Below are positions 1 to 11,880 of a stretch of 64,000 nt of DNA, piece by piece (within the stretch, counting starts at the first letter, position 1; each line of letters starts with the position of its first letter). The notes beneath the pieces are model-generated. The model did no database searches and was not told the DNA's origin. It saw only the letters and a list, made by a program, of their open reading frames with translations. Source of the stretch: Epiperipatus broadwayi (Eukaryota > Onychophora > Udeonychophora > Euonychophora > Peripatidae); the NCBI GenBank assembly GCA_028023455.1, contig JAQFVV010006197.1:18163254-18227253 (forward strand), written 5' to 3'. Position numbers and translations under genes: made by a program.

Positions 1-305
1 ATCTGAACTTAGTTCAGTCCCATTTGACTATTTAAGTTAGATAGCTGGATTGGAAGACATATGGATGTCTGAAAATTTCAGAGTTTCTACTTAATAGTTA
101 TATATTAGATAAAGTGCTGGGCTTGTCCTAGTATTTTAATCTAATGATTGAATATCCTAGCACCTCACTGAGGATGCCAATAGCAGAAACTAGTCTGAGG
201 TTGGGGGTATTCTACAAAGCTTGTTAAGAGTTTGTTTTGCGAGCTCTATATATAACATTTGTAAACACGAGCTTATTAAATTATGTGACATCTGACTTGA
301 TTTTT
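1..305 (-). repeat. Diverged fragment of repeat family A plus a second repeat tail
   Basis: Bases ~1-225 resemble, in the same order, the copy of repeat A at 55963-56385 (blocks such as cagaaactagtctgagg). Bases ~240-305 resemble 9590-9665 (gagctct, then tttgtaaacacgagctta, then a gacttg block). Both matches were seen by eye and are diverged. No coding potential seen. Confidence 0.4.
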
Positions 306-564
306 TTTTTTTTGTAAGCTCTAGCTAAGTACTATCACCATAACAATAATTTCAGCCTTTCTGTGTGATTTCATTATTTGATCACGTATTCATAATATCT
401 TATAGCCATTCATTGATGACACAAGAGATACACTGTAAATAATGACATATTTATTGTAAATCAAAGCAAGGCAATGTGTATGAATTCCTTGGTCTTAGAG
501 ATTATTTTCTTTCATATATATATATATATATGTGTGTGTATGTGATGGTTTAATATTTTTAATA

Positions 565-1386
565 GTGCTGCAAGAAGTATTTTATGGATTAAAATGGGAA
601 GCTAAAGGAGTGAAAGTAAATGATGATTATTTAAGTCATTTAGATTTTGCAGATGATATAGTTGCTTTTGCAAATAATGCTTTAGAGCTGCAGGAAATGT
701 TGCAGGAGTTATCAGAGATGAAAGTAGAAAAGTAGGACTAAAGATAAATGTTAAAAAGACTAAAGTAATGTTTAATGGTTTTTCTCAAAATATGAAAATA
801 AAGATTGATTATGATGAGTTAGAGAAGTTAACAGTTACAAATATCTTGATCAGATTATTAATACAGATGAAAACATAATGGATGAAATTAATCATAGAAT
901 TAAACTTGGTTGGAGTGCTTTTGGTAGAAATAACTTAATACTAAAAGGAATATGCCTATGTGTTTGAAAAGGAAGGTTTTTAATAAATGTGTTTTACCAA
1001 TTCTTACTTATGGAAGAGCAATACAGAGACTTCAGACTATTCAAAGAAGTATGGAAAGATGCATATTGGGAATAACAAGAAGAGATCGAAAACGCAATAT
1101 ATAGGTAAGAGAACAGACAGGTGTTACTGACCTCCTTGAAAAAATTAAAAGACTGAAGTGGAGTTGGGCTGGACATATTGCTAGAAGAGATGATAATAGA
1201 TAGACAATTGAAATTTTAAACTGGATTCCAAGAGATTGTAAAAGACCCAGAAAGAGACCACGTGAGATGAATGGATGAAATAAAGTGTGCAGGGGTGATG
1301 TGAAGAAGAGAAGCTAAAGATCGGAGAAGATGGATTGAACTTGGAGAGACCTTCCTGCAGTGGATTGATAATGGTTGATGATGATA
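565..1386 (+). pseudogene. RTE-type LINE 3' end, copy 1 (broken)
   Basis: The 5'-truncated C-terminal part of a non-LTR reverse transcriptase. It starts at the GLKW segment, passes the palm motif FADDI near 646-660, and continues through the thumb and C-terminal region. The same region in the copy at 62430-63779 is more intact and aligns along its whole length. Several frameshifts and an in-frame stop (TAG near 1101) destroy the frame here. The copy ends in a gatgatga simple repeat, the kind of 3' tail typical of RTE elements. The element copies itself by target-primed reverse transcription; this copy cannot. Upstream lies a (TA)n(TG)n microsatellite at 517-541. Confidence 0.8.
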
Positions 1387-2974
1387 TAGGCCTAGCTAAA
1401 TGTTTTTCAATATTAATGGCATGTTAATTTAATGTCAAATGTGATATTGAATAATTGAAATTAAAATATTCATAAATTATAAAGAAAAAAGGTAATTATT
1501 TAATGTTATATTATTGCATTTAATATACTTTGATCAATATTGTAATTATAAGTTATATTTAATTTTGTAAGTTTTGACGTTAAAATATATTTTTTCCTCT
1601 GCGTTTAATCATTTAACGTGTTTGGTAAATATCTTAATCTTTTATTCATTTATTTCTATAATAAAATAAACCCAGAGATTAAACACACATAGCAAAATAT
1701 TCGCAACGTTAGAATAATTACGACCGGGTGATTGCGTCACAGCAGCGGGGAACCCTCCAAATACCAATAAAACAAATTAATGTTTAAAAAGAATTTTTGA
1801 AACAACAATTAAATGATAATTTAAAAATATGTACTTAGTTATGTTAAGTGGAAATTTATTGTATTTGAAATTTTTATCATTTTCTTACAATTTTTTTTCC
1901 AAAAGTTTTTATATTATTTTTTAGAACAATCTTGCGAAAAAAAAAAGGGAAGAAAGCAACATTTCTATATCCGTAAATAGGATAATTTTTAAAAAATAAT
2001 GAGTGTTTATCCTAAATATAGCACCCACACACTTTTCTCGCGCCGGCTAGATCCACTTACCTTGTCTGCAATTTGGATTCAAATCCCAATCGGATAAAAC
2101 TTTAAAATCTTCTCAGGTTTCAATTAGACTTTAGTTTTTTCCTTCATGTAGTTAGTTGACTTATAGCAAATTTAGCTAACCAACCAATATTAGTCAGTAA
2201 ACGAATATTTATTGTTAACTATAAGTTGAACAAAAGTGGAAAAACACGTATAGCACAAACAAACATTAATTAAATTCCTTTTTTTGCTAGCAAATTAAAT
2301 ATTAAAAATAAAATTTAAATGTGTGCTTCTAGGGTAATTTTTGATTTTTAAATAAAGATTCACTTATGAACACCTAAAATGTTAAGTCTATATTACTGAA
2401 AGAGCAACTCCATAGGCGTATCATTTAGCTAACGGGTCACAATAATTTGATTATAGTTAACTCAATATCGCTCATTTTTTTAAAATTTTCAATACTTTTT
2501 TCTAATCCATGCCTGTAATAATTAGATTTTCAACAATTGTTTACCAGTCCATTTAATATCCTTCTACGAAATTTATAAAAAGAACTATTTTTATTTGTGC
2601 ATTTTTAATAAACAAGCTAATAGAAAATAATTGAGATAACAAAATTCTTTTCAGTTGTTAATCTTTTCATTAACTCTTAAGACAACAAATGTCATTTCAA
2701 AAACAATTTATTTTAATTAATGCATAAACACTAACCATAGGGTTTTTTTTTTTTTTTTTGTAAAAAACAACAACAAAAAAAGCTTTATTAGCATTTCAGC
2801 GTTTTGTAAATTAATATATAAATAGTGTCACTTATGTTTAAGGAAAAAAAACACCCAGAACGTAAATGCCCTTTTTAAAAAAATAATATATCGGTTTTTC
2901 TTCTCTTTCCCCATGTATATAAATTGATTTTATATACATTTACAGTAAGTTTGTTAATAAATTTCTCAGTAGTC
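1387..2974. other. A+T-rich spacer, no gene seen
   Basis: No convincing open frame or splice-bordered exon. Around 2038-2095 a less A+T-rich stretch contains a box-B-like gattcaaatcc, which may be the remains of a tRNA-derived SINE (weak). Homopolymer runs occur near 1937, 2743 and 2760. Confidence 0.4.
2960..2973. repeat. Target-site duplication, left of U2 copy
   Basis: aatttctcagtagt, repeated exactly at 3186-3199. The two copies bracket the U2 sequence and its A tail. Confidence 0.75.
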
Positions 2975-3177
2975 ATCGCTTACTCGGCCTTTTGGCTAAG
3001 ATCAAAGTGTAGTATCTGTTCTTATCAGCTTAATATCTGATACGCTCCCTAATGGGGCCAGAATATTAAACTGATTTTTGGAATTAGGTGGAGAGTTAGG
3101 GACTTACTCCGCCTCCGCCACGGATTGACCTGGTATTGCAGTAGTTCCAGGAACGACCCACTTCTCTTCCCAGTGGG
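2975..3177 (+). ncRNA. U2: U2 spliceosomal snRNA copy, probably retroposed
   Basis: The sequence is plainly U2 snRNA: the atcgctt start, the gtagtatctgttc branch-point recognition region, the stem IIa/IIb region, the Sm-like site gatttttgg near 3074, and the conserved tggtattgcagta loop with ccagg in stem IV. The U2 body ends near 3160 and is followed by a short cccac/gtggg hairpin. An extra A in the 5' stem (cttactcgg instead of the usual cttctcgg) disturbs the start. The unit is flanked by an exact 14-bp direct repeat, aatttctcagtagt (2960-2973 and 3186-3199), with seven As before the second copy. That is the mark of LINE-driven retroposition, so this may be a retropseudogene and not a transcribed gene. 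No snRNA promoter element was recognised upstream. Confidence 0.9.
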
Positions 3178-3185
3178 AAAAAAAC

Positions 3186-3199
3186 AATTTCTCAGTAGT
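3186..3199. repeat. Target-site duplication, right of U2 copy
   Basis: Exact partner of 2960-2973, directly after the A-rich tail 3178-3184. Confidence 0.75.
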
Positions 3200-4020
3200 T
3201 TATATATTTCATTCCGTTGTTTGTTATAACTTGCAATGAGATCTTATAAGACATAGGCAGAAATGGAAAGATGGATATCTGATTTTGCCAATGAAATATT
3301 TATTGGTAACATGAAAGCATGCATAACTGTCCTAATATTTTAATATATACTGTACATATATAATATCTCAAAGAAATGTGAGTGGCGATGCACTAAGCAA
3401 ATTTATTTCATTGTCAGTTTATTACAGTTTTAAATAAATAATATAAATACAGAATATAAAAATTTGTATATATAGTATGTATTTTGTAATGATTAAACAC
3501 TGAGTATATACAAAACGGCTAGAAGACCAAGGCACAGGTACATTTGGCCGTGCGGTAAGCTATTTTAAAAAAAAGTTGCTTTATCTATTTATTTAAAATG
3601 ATCATATATAACTTAAATTTTTTTTAAAAAAAGAATAATATCGGAATATATTTAAAATGGTTTATTGTACTAAAACAAGAAAAGAAAATACATGTATATT
3701 AAAAACACATATAGAAAAATATATAAAATTTTAAAAAATTGATACATATATTTGTATAATTATCATCGTAAAATACATTTTTAACTTTAATTTTTTCTTA
3801 AATTTTTTCCGGATTTAAAATGAAATTGTCGTTTGTAAACGGCTGCTAAAAATAACCAGTACACTATTATTTGTTTTGATAACATGTTTATTAATAAACG
3901 GACGAATTGAAAACGTCACTGAATCGTTCAAAGAAAATGATTTAAAAACAATTACGGATATTTAATTTTCAGTATTTTACGTATAAATAAATAGAATTAA
4001 AGAATCACATGATCACATTT
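3200..4020. other. A+T-rich spacer, nothing recognised
   Basis: Only poly-A/T runs and short low-complexity tracts are visible on either strand. Confidence 0.4.
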
Positions 4021-4186
4021 CCTATACTAGCACATTAATTGTTGATAAACAGAGCAAAACTCTCCATACAGTATTGCCACCTGCGCATTGGATAGGGTTT
4101 TTATGCACAAGCCTTCTGGCATCCATTGATTACTCTGCTTAGCACAGGTGGCAATACTGTATGGAGAGTTTTGCTCTGTTTATCAA
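4021..4186. repeat. Repeat A fold-back with perfect 42-bp arms
   Basis: Arms 4042-4083 and 4145-4186 are exact reverse complements; the loop is 61 bp. The arm contains actctccatacagtattgcc, the terminal sequence of repeat A elsewhere in the window. The outer flank (tcacatgatcac, tactagcacatta) is also shared with other copies. A transcript would form a long hairpin. Confidence 0.85.
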
Positions 4187-4919
4187 GAATTAAAGAATCT
4201 TAAATATTTTTAGAAGAGATGTAAAAGTGGATTTAAAAAAAAAAAATTTTTTTTAAAAATAATATGCTTATATATATAAATAAAAATAAAAAAATCAGGT
4301 TTTTAAAATTGTTTTATATTCCACTTATTATTACAAAATGTTTTGATCTCTAAAAAAAAAGGATAACTATTAAAATTTAAAATTTGGACGATTAGGTGAG
4401 TGAAACGGTTTAGATAATTTCATTTTAATTAATTAAAAAATATTTAGTTGTAATTTTGCTTTATGTAATACGTACATTATATTTATTAATTTATATTTAA
4501 TTTATTTAATTTTAAATATAATCTTAGTATGTCTTTTCGAAAATTATCTTCAATGCATACATATGTATATGATTAAATGCATGAGTATAAATGTATCTAT
4601 TATATGCACTAGAGTTAGAGCACTAGCATGCCATGGAGAATATTTACATGCACGTAGTTAGAATTAAAAAACATAAAACCATAAAACTTCCCCAGATGCT
4701 TACTCAGATTTTTACACACATGTGGAAATGTATTATATATACTACAAGATGGGACTTGAAAGCATGTAAGTCTGTGAATTATATAAAATCAGCTATCAGA
4801 TAAACCTATGGAAATGAGTTTAGATTAATCATTATTATATATATATTAATTCATGGTATTAAATATATATATATATTAAAAGTTATTTACATTTTTTTTT
4901 CTTTTTAGTAATTATAATC
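4187..4919. other. A+T-rich spacer, nothing recognised
   Basis: Low-complexity A+T sequence with several atatat microsatellite stretches; no frame or RNA gene seen. Confidence 0.4.
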
Positions 4920-4969
4920 TATTTTAAGAGCGGAGTTTTAATTTTGTATTAATTAGTTTAAGTACCCTG

Positions 4970-5505
4970 GCAAGATATTTAATTAGATTGAGCGTGGTAT
5001 TAAATTATCCCTGGGCATATACTGTTTAAGTGATTAAAAGATGAAAGACAAAGTTTACGCGGGAGATAAGAGAGTTATATAAATAGACCTGAGTTAAGGT
5101 TTAGGACGAGAGGATTCGCATTCATTCATTCTTCAGAAATTGATTTTTAAAATTGTTATTATTCAGAGTATTCTTCGGACATATTATTCTGCGTCAGACA
5201 TTTCTTTGCATCCGAATTCATATTTGCTCCAGATAAGACCTCAGGTTCGCATACATGCCAATGAGACTCAATTTTTATGCCATTGGTTACCAAAGCTCTG
5301 ACTTCACACATTTAATTTTCATATTTATTACAACCGCTATTCTTTATTTTCGTATTCATACACGTTGTGCATCATTTATTACTGACTTTACACATTTAAT
5401 TTCCATATTTATTGTTATAGCTATCCTTTCTACTGTAACAGGACTACCCTACCCATCACTACCGAGTTCAAACGCTGTAACTCAACTAGCAGATAATGTA
5501 AAGTG
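4970..5505 (+). other. Promoter-like region, possible solo LTR
   Basis: A strong TATA box (tatataaatag, 5076-5086) stands in a less A+T-rich block, followed about 45 bp later by initiator-like tcattc repeats. The block ends in a short open frame (5255-5505) with no known motif. The composition resembles the solo LTR at 30337-30960, but no TG/CA ends or target duplication were found, so the call is tentative. Confidence 0.25.
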
Positions 5506-5520
5506 AAATAATTATTTTCA

Positions 5521-6281
5521 CTAATTATTATTAAAAAGAGAATTAAACTGACAGCTATCAGTTATATTTCCTTTTCTCTTATTTGGACAATCATCTCCAT
5601 CATTTTATAAAACCAAAAAGCTTTAAGCACCACTTTCCTAAAAATATGTTCTACAAAATCATTATTGAAGGACATCCAACTTCCCTTACAGGGTATCTCA
5701 TAATGTTAGCTCTATTATCATAATTGTCAGGGCAGAATAGCCCATCTTACAATAAATACACATCATTCATATGAACTACGGAGTGAGATGAATGAAACAT
5801 TGAACACCAGTGCTTGATTAAATACAACAAAAAACTTACTTTACTGTTCTTAATAAGAAATATTAAAAGAAACAACAAACAAAAAAAATTATTATAATAA
5901 AAATAACACACAAAAAGAAAAAAAAAAGTAATCTATAATACAGTAATGCGTAATAAGAAAACACTTCCCTTATAATTCATTAGTGCGCAATAAGTGCACC
6001 ACACCCTCTTCTATTAGTTTTTTTACTGTATGCACTCTTGCAACTTTGTGGGCATATAATATACATATATAAAATAATAAACACATAAAAAAAATAATAG
6101 ATATATAACACCATGCTGAACGGAGATAATACACTCCAGAGGGGAAAAAATATCAGCAGGATATATTTCAGTTCATGTTTTCTAAAAAACAAAAAAATTA
6201 TATACCTCTTTATCTAACTCTATATGCATACATACATTTACATACATATAGTTTAATTTTACTAACATTAATTTATTAATA
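5521..6281. other. A+T-rich spacer, nothing recognised
   Basis: No frame, RNA gene or repeat of note beyond A-rich tracts. Confidence 0.35.
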
Positions 6282-6515
6282 TATAGGGTATATGAGCACA
6301 GACTTCTACACCACCCACCATTCTCCACACTATCTCATAACACTGATACACTTGAACACATATATGTCGAAAAGATAAATAATCACCTTTCAAGTGTAAC
6401 AGTGTTATGAGATAGTGTGGAGAGTGGTGGGTGGTGTGAAAGTCTGTGCTCATATACCCTATACTGCATATTACATATATAGACACAGGTATATAATAAG
6501 CCTGTGTTTCAGTTA
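6282..6515. repeat. Repeat B fold-back
   Basis: Arms 6282-6355 and 6390-6463 are near-perfect reverse complements beginning tatagggtatatgagcacag; the loop is about 34 bp. After the right arm comes the tail shared by family B (attacatatatagacacagg, then a cctgtg block). Other copies lie at 15003, 23089 (reverse) and 36200. Confidence 0.85.
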
Positions 6516-7635
6516 TTAATTTCTTAAATAAACACAATATATAGATATATATTTATCTAATTCTATATACATTGGTATATGTATAGCTTAATTTGGACAA
6601 AATGTTAATTTTTGAAATCGATATATTAAAAAAAAAAAAAAAGAAACAAAAAACAAAACAATAATAATAAATTTAAATGTTCTTTCCTTACTTATATCAA
6701 TGGAGGGGTGGGGATTGTCCACACTTCATTTTTGCTCTTTAATTAAATATTTCAAAGATTCATCGGCAATACACTTTAATAGGAGGCATTACATAATGCT
6801 GGATTCTATGATGACCATTTCACTGGCATGCTCCCACTTACAAAACTCTATTGAAATGTGCAGTAGTTAACAGGAGAAATAGTCAATGTTAATTCAGCTA
6901 CATTTACTTGTGATGCAGGGTTTAAACATAACAGTACATTTCACATGGTGATCATTTGAAAATCAGATCCAGCGCACTTGTTTCTATTTCATTTTGTTTA
7001 ATTTACTAAACTCTTCTGACTGCATTAACATTTTTTAGTTAAATCTATAAAAAAAAAAAAAACGGATTCCAAAAGTTATCCAAGATTTTTTTTTTCTGGC
7101 TCTGTATAATAGTGTAATCATTAACTGCTTAATAATTGTTGACTTACTTTCTGATTGCCCTCTGGCTGCCACTTCTCTTTCTGGATGCCAATTGCTCTTT
7201 CTAATCGATCACACTTCTCTCTGACTACCCACTTCTCTCTGGCTGTCCCTGTTGTCTCAGTCTATGCATACCAAAGAACAAACATGTAATCTTTTATCTT
7301 TAATCTAAATTAATTTATTTTTCTAATCAGTTTGCAGATGAGTCTGTTAATCTTTACAAAAAAGAATTTCAAGAATTTTTTTAATAAAACACTTTACAAA
7401 CTAAAATGTGATGACACATCTCGGTACATCTAAAGAAAAGAAAATATATCGAGTCAAATTATAAAAATTTCGATACAACAATGCTTCTAATTAGACTCCG
7501 ATATAATTAAACACTATTAAATTTTTTCCTATGAATTATTTGTATATTTTCTTTATCTATTAAACGAATTAACTTATATTTTAATTATTATTTTTCTTTA
7601 TGTTAAACAAAAAATATATATAATATATTAAAGTA
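6516..7635. other. Spacer with no recognised gene
   Basis: Contains a C+T-rich stretch with imperfect ctctttctggatgcc-type repetition at about 7155-7250. Nothing coding is evident. Confidence 0.35.
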
Positions 7636-7710
7636 GTCAAGCGTTGGTGGCTAGCATAGCTGCTTTCTAAGCAGTTGTCCCAGGGTTCGCTTCCCGACTG
7701 ACGCCTTGAC
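7636..7710 (+). repeat. tRNA-derived element, copy 1 (D arm deleted)
   Basis: One of three copies of a short tRNA-like unit. Visible are ggttcgcttcccg (T arm/box B) and a ctgc/gcag anticodon stem with a 7-base loop. gcgttgg can pair fully with ctgacgc if wobbles are allowed, as an acceptor stem. Compared with the copies at 36082 and 58400, about 8 bases of the D arm are missing. Outer gtcaa/ttgac ends form a terminal inverted repeat in all three copies, which a plain tRNA gene would not show. Confidence 0.6.
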
Positions 7711-8385
7711 ATATAAAAATAATAAAAATATATTAAAGTACCAAGAAAATTAACAAAAATTAATATTGCAAATAAAAAAAATAAGCATAGTTACATTATG
7801 CACACATTCTGCTGCCTATCTGGCAATATAATGTGTGTTGCAATATAATATGTGCGTGTATATATTGCCCACAAATGTTCCTGTTAGTTTTTAAATTATA
7901 TTTGTACTCTTACATTTTGTGAATCAACTAACACTTGAATATTAGCTGACCAAAACTAGTGATGGGAGTTTGATCATCATCAATTACCATCACAATATAC
8001 TTGGGCGAATATATATATTCATATCGGAGAAAATTCATTTAATTAGTTTGAATTCAAGTTATGAGCTCTAATATGTTTGTATCCAATATAAAACAATCAC
8101 ATAATTATTATTATTCATCTATAATTTTAATAATATAAAAATAGATTGGCAAAATATAAATCAATCTATAAACAGACATATACAAGTTCTAATAAATATT
8201 AAATATATAAATTATAAATTCTTTTTGCTCTAGGTTCGAAAAAGAACGTTAAAAAAAATTTAAATACATATTTAAAGCGGAGGGAAATTTAAAATTATTC
8301 AGAAAATATTAATTTTAATTTTGCTATAATTAGTATTATTTTTAAAAGTCTTTTATTATAAATAAAAATTAATCTTACCACACCA
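7711..8385. other. A+T-rich spacer
   Basis: No frame or RNA gene recognised. Confidence 0.35.
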
Positions 8386-8760
8386 TCAGAATCTGATTTT
8401 ATTTTTCAACTGATTAAAAAGTGTAGGTTCAAACCCTTTTGAGAAACAACACCGATTTATAAAACAGTCACTATTGTGAAAGTTCAAAGCTCCATTTGTT
8501 AAATTTTTCTTGATTTCTTCTCCAAGTAAAATGATGGCATGACTGTGATTTATATATTCATCGTGGATAAGTTGACAAAAATTATGTGAAAGGCAACATG
8601 GTATTGCTTGTTTTAATTTATCAATGGTTGTCACTTTTAAAATTGACGTCTGCAGGAGGCTACATAACTCCTGATTTAATCTACTATTATAGTAATAAAA
8701 TTTTACTTTTAGCATGATGCGATTTTTAGTTATTGCACGATTTTCCATATTAGTTAGCAT
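8386..8760 (-). CDS. Unidentified 124-codon open frame (possible exon)
   Basis: An ATG-initiated stop-free run of 124 codons on the minus strand, long for sequence this A+T-rich. The predicted protein is polar and Lys/Asn/Leu-rich with several Cys (including an RCC and an IPCC segment). I see no family motif, signal peptide or clear membrane segment. A donor-like gtaaga lies just past the stop and an aag acceptor-like site about 15 bases before the ATG, so it could also be an internal exon. It may equally belong to an unrecognised mobile element or be chance. No function is assigned. Confidence 0.25.
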   Translation of the reverse strand: MLTNMENRAITKNRIMLKVKFYYYNSRLNQELCSLLQTSILKVTTIDKLKQAIPCCLSHNFCQLIHDEYINHSHAIILLGEEIKKNLTNGALNFHNSDCFINRCCFSKGFEPTLFNQLKNKIRF

Positions 8761-9438
8761 TAAGTTAGATGCTACTTAAATACTTGAAAATGTCACACCA
8801 ATCAGCGTAACGTTCTGGAATGCTGTTAAACAGAGTTTTTGCTGATCGAGATATTAAAAAAGTCCTTAACTATGACTATGTTGTCGCTTTCTTAAAAAAA
8901 GCTCTCTTTCTAACAACAACAACAACAAAAACTGGCTTCTATCACGTTTTTTTTTTTTTTAGCAATCCCTTCAAGATTGCACGCAACAAATCTGGGTACC
9001 TTTATCTACTGTTACAAATTAGTTTTAATTAATTACATTTTGTTTTTTAAAACAAGTCTGCAGTTGATATAAAGGAAGAATGAAAGAAATAAATTACTTG
9101 CGATTTTTATAAAAAAATGATCAATACTTTTGCTCATATTATTTCTTTCTCTTTTATATATCTATTTTAATATGTAGGTGAAAAGCTTGTAAAGTCAAAC
9201 TAGCTTTGCTTTAATTGGAACAGGGCCTAAAATGGTACAATATTAAATTATACTCTTCTCAAAACAAATACAGTGAGGCTGGTATTTTAATATTGTTAAG
9301 CTATTAATTATTTTTAGTTGCAACTTTGGAAACAAAGGTTTTTGATTTAAATATGAGTTGTTTCATTTCTTTCTGCAGTCATTCTCTCTTCAACAAATTA
9401 AATCAGAAATTAGTCATTATACTAATTTGTAATATTCA
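8761..9438. other. Spacer, nothing recognised
   Basis: Short frames only; a caacaacaacaac run occurs near 8914. Confidence 0.3.
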
Positions 9439-9550
9439 ATTTAAAATCTCTATCCAGAACCTTCCCACCTCCAGACCAACTGTTTTCGAGCTTATGGCTC
9501 ACGCCAGTTGATCTGGAGATGGGACGGTTCTGGATAGAGATTTAAAATAT
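9439..9550. repeat. Fold-back repeat, ~44-bp arms
   Basis: Arms 9439-9482 and 9505-9550 are near-perfect reverse complements (ctatccagaaccttcccacc versus its complement); the loop is 22 bp. Not the same family as A or B. Confidence 0.8.
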
Positions 9551-9569
9551 TTTTTCATACCGCACTTAT

Positions 9570-9775
9570 CAATTAAGAGCTTGTTTGAGCTATTGGTAGC
9601 TCTCTGTATTCCATTTTTGTAAATACAAGCTTATAAAAGTAATGTCACGTTATATATGACTTGCTTTTTTGATTATTATAATATTCAATTTAATAAACAA
9701 TGATGTGACATTTGGAAAAACATTGTGACCTACGCCAACTAAGGATTGCTGTTTAGCCAAAATTTATCTTGAAGG
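9570..9775. repeat. Repeat fragments
   Basis: 9590-9665 matches 240-305. About 9713-9770 is a diverged reverse fragment of repeat B (ccaactaaggattgctg compared with ccaactgatgattgctg). Confidence 0.4.
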
Positions 9776-10768
9776 GATATTTATCCTTAGGGCAGTCTTT
9801 GGATCATCGCTCCAACTTAGTTACCTGCAGGAGTTAAATGTTTTATGAACTTTCAAACAATAAAACCATTCAAATATTTTTTTGATTCATCTATTTGAAG
9901 TATATGAAGTAAAATAATAGTTTTAAAGAATGTCTAACTTTATTATTTTGATATTCATGTCATATTTTAACTTCTTTTATATGGGATGTAATGAAGCATG
10001 GCTTCTCCATTATCAAAGTAGTGAATTTTTTAGCCAATAAATTCATAAAAGTTTGTCTATCATCATATTTCTTTCTTTATTATTTAATAATTTATTATTT
10101 AATAACTTATCCCATTTTTATACCATTATCGTTATAATTCAGTAACTTTGATTTTAAAATCCTCTTTACTAATATCACTTCCATCATAAAAACTACAAAC
10201 TCACTTTTTTATAGATTCGCTTAATTTATGCTTGCTTTTCTATACATTTATCACCGTTTTTGATTTTATCATCTAGTAATAAATATTTTCCACATTTTCT
10301 TTATATAATTTGTAAAACAAATCATATTTTCTCTCGTATTTTTATTTTTTGTCTGTAATATTCTCTTTCCTTATTTGAACCCCCCCTCTCTCTCATACCG
10401 TACAGTAGTCCTATTCTTAATACGGAATATATGTGTGATGTATACTGTGTTGATAGAATGTAATATTGCCTTCGATCCAGCCGGTCAACGAAGTAAACAA
10501 TATTTTAACTGCGTAACAACTGTATTATTTTTAAAAATGTTAAAAATTTAAATCATTTAAATATTTCTGTATTTAGGTATACGTAGCATTCAGCTACAAA
10601 TTTTGAATAAATATAAAGCCATTAAAAAGAGGCATTAATTTTCTCACTTTTAAAAAATTTCTTAATTATTTCTTCAATGATACATATAATCGCTTTGTTA
10701 TCAATTTTTTGGGGCGATATATTTTTTAATGACAAACTTTTTGCTGCAAATTATTGTAAATAATGTTT
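9776..10768. other. A+T-rich spacer
   Basis: No convincing frame or RNA gene. A short less A+T-rich block at about 10465-10495 is unassigned. Confidence 0.35.
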
Positions 10769-11080
10769 ACATATATGTTTTTTACTTAGATGTTTTATGT
10801 TTCCGGGAGACTGCTTTTTTGTTTTCCAAATTGCTAATAATAGTAAAAAGAAACTATTGATAATAAACGATTAGGAATCTGAAATACCGCAGATTATAAT
10901 GGTAATACTTACACATGTATTTTTTACTTAGATATTTTTTATTCCGGTGAGTCTGTTTTTTTGTTTTCCAAATTGCTAAGAATAGTACAACGAAAATTGC
11001 TGAGAATAGTAAAAAGAATCTATTGATAATAAACGACGAGGATTCTAAAATACCGCAGATTGTAACGGTAATTAAATTAT
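10769..11080. repeat. Two-copy tandem duplication, ~150-bp unit
   Basis: Units of about 10769-10912 and 10913-11080 share ttttttacttagat, gttttccaaattgcta, aataaacga and aataccgcagatt in the same order. The second unit carries a small internal duplication around 10976-11010. Confidence 0.75.
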
Positions 11081-11880
11081 ATTTATATTACAAATGTAAG
11101 ATTAATGAATCGATCAGTTCCGCTCTTAAAATATTAGAAAATACTTTTAATTAAATTGAAAGAAATGCACATTTAAATAATCAAATACCGTAAAATTTAT
11201 ATTCTTAATGAAGAACATTGAACTCATTTCTATCAATTTTTTATTTTATCCTTTCCGTCTAACCACTATTATTTTTATTTTGATCTTATTTGTGTGTATT
11301 TGATAATATTTTACTTTCTTTAACATTGCTATTGTTAATTCCAGTATTTTTTTTTTAAAAAAATTATCATACGATTATCATTTAAATTAATAGATTTTCA
11401 TTTCATGCTTTAAGTTTTTTAAATATTTTTTCTTACTCTTATTTTTTGCTTGTTCCAAATTTGAAAAAAATAAAGAGATATTATTGAATCTTGGTTTCTG
11501 GATTTATTATTATCTCTTTTAGCAATATGTCCATCCAGTGTCTCCATTATGATCCTTATTTTTATCAATGATGTCAGTAACATCTATTTGCTTTCTCGTA
11601 AATATAATCTCCGCCTAGTTATACTATTTTTTATATAATGTCTTTCTGCTAACCTAAATGGATGATATGATAAATATTACAAAAAAATATTTCCATTCTG
11701 AATATATTGAGAAAAATCAAATCTTTGTTATGCTATCTAGTTTTCCATTATTTCTTTGAAAAACTGCCTTGTTTTTGAATTTATTTATTTTTAATTTTAC
11801 TATTTATCTTTGTATTCCTTCTTTCTTTTTGAGTTAAAATAGCTATATCTCAATTGCAAATAAAACCTAACAATAATGAA
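11081..11880. other. A+T-rich spacer
   Basis: No gene or repeat recognised. Confidence 0.3.
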
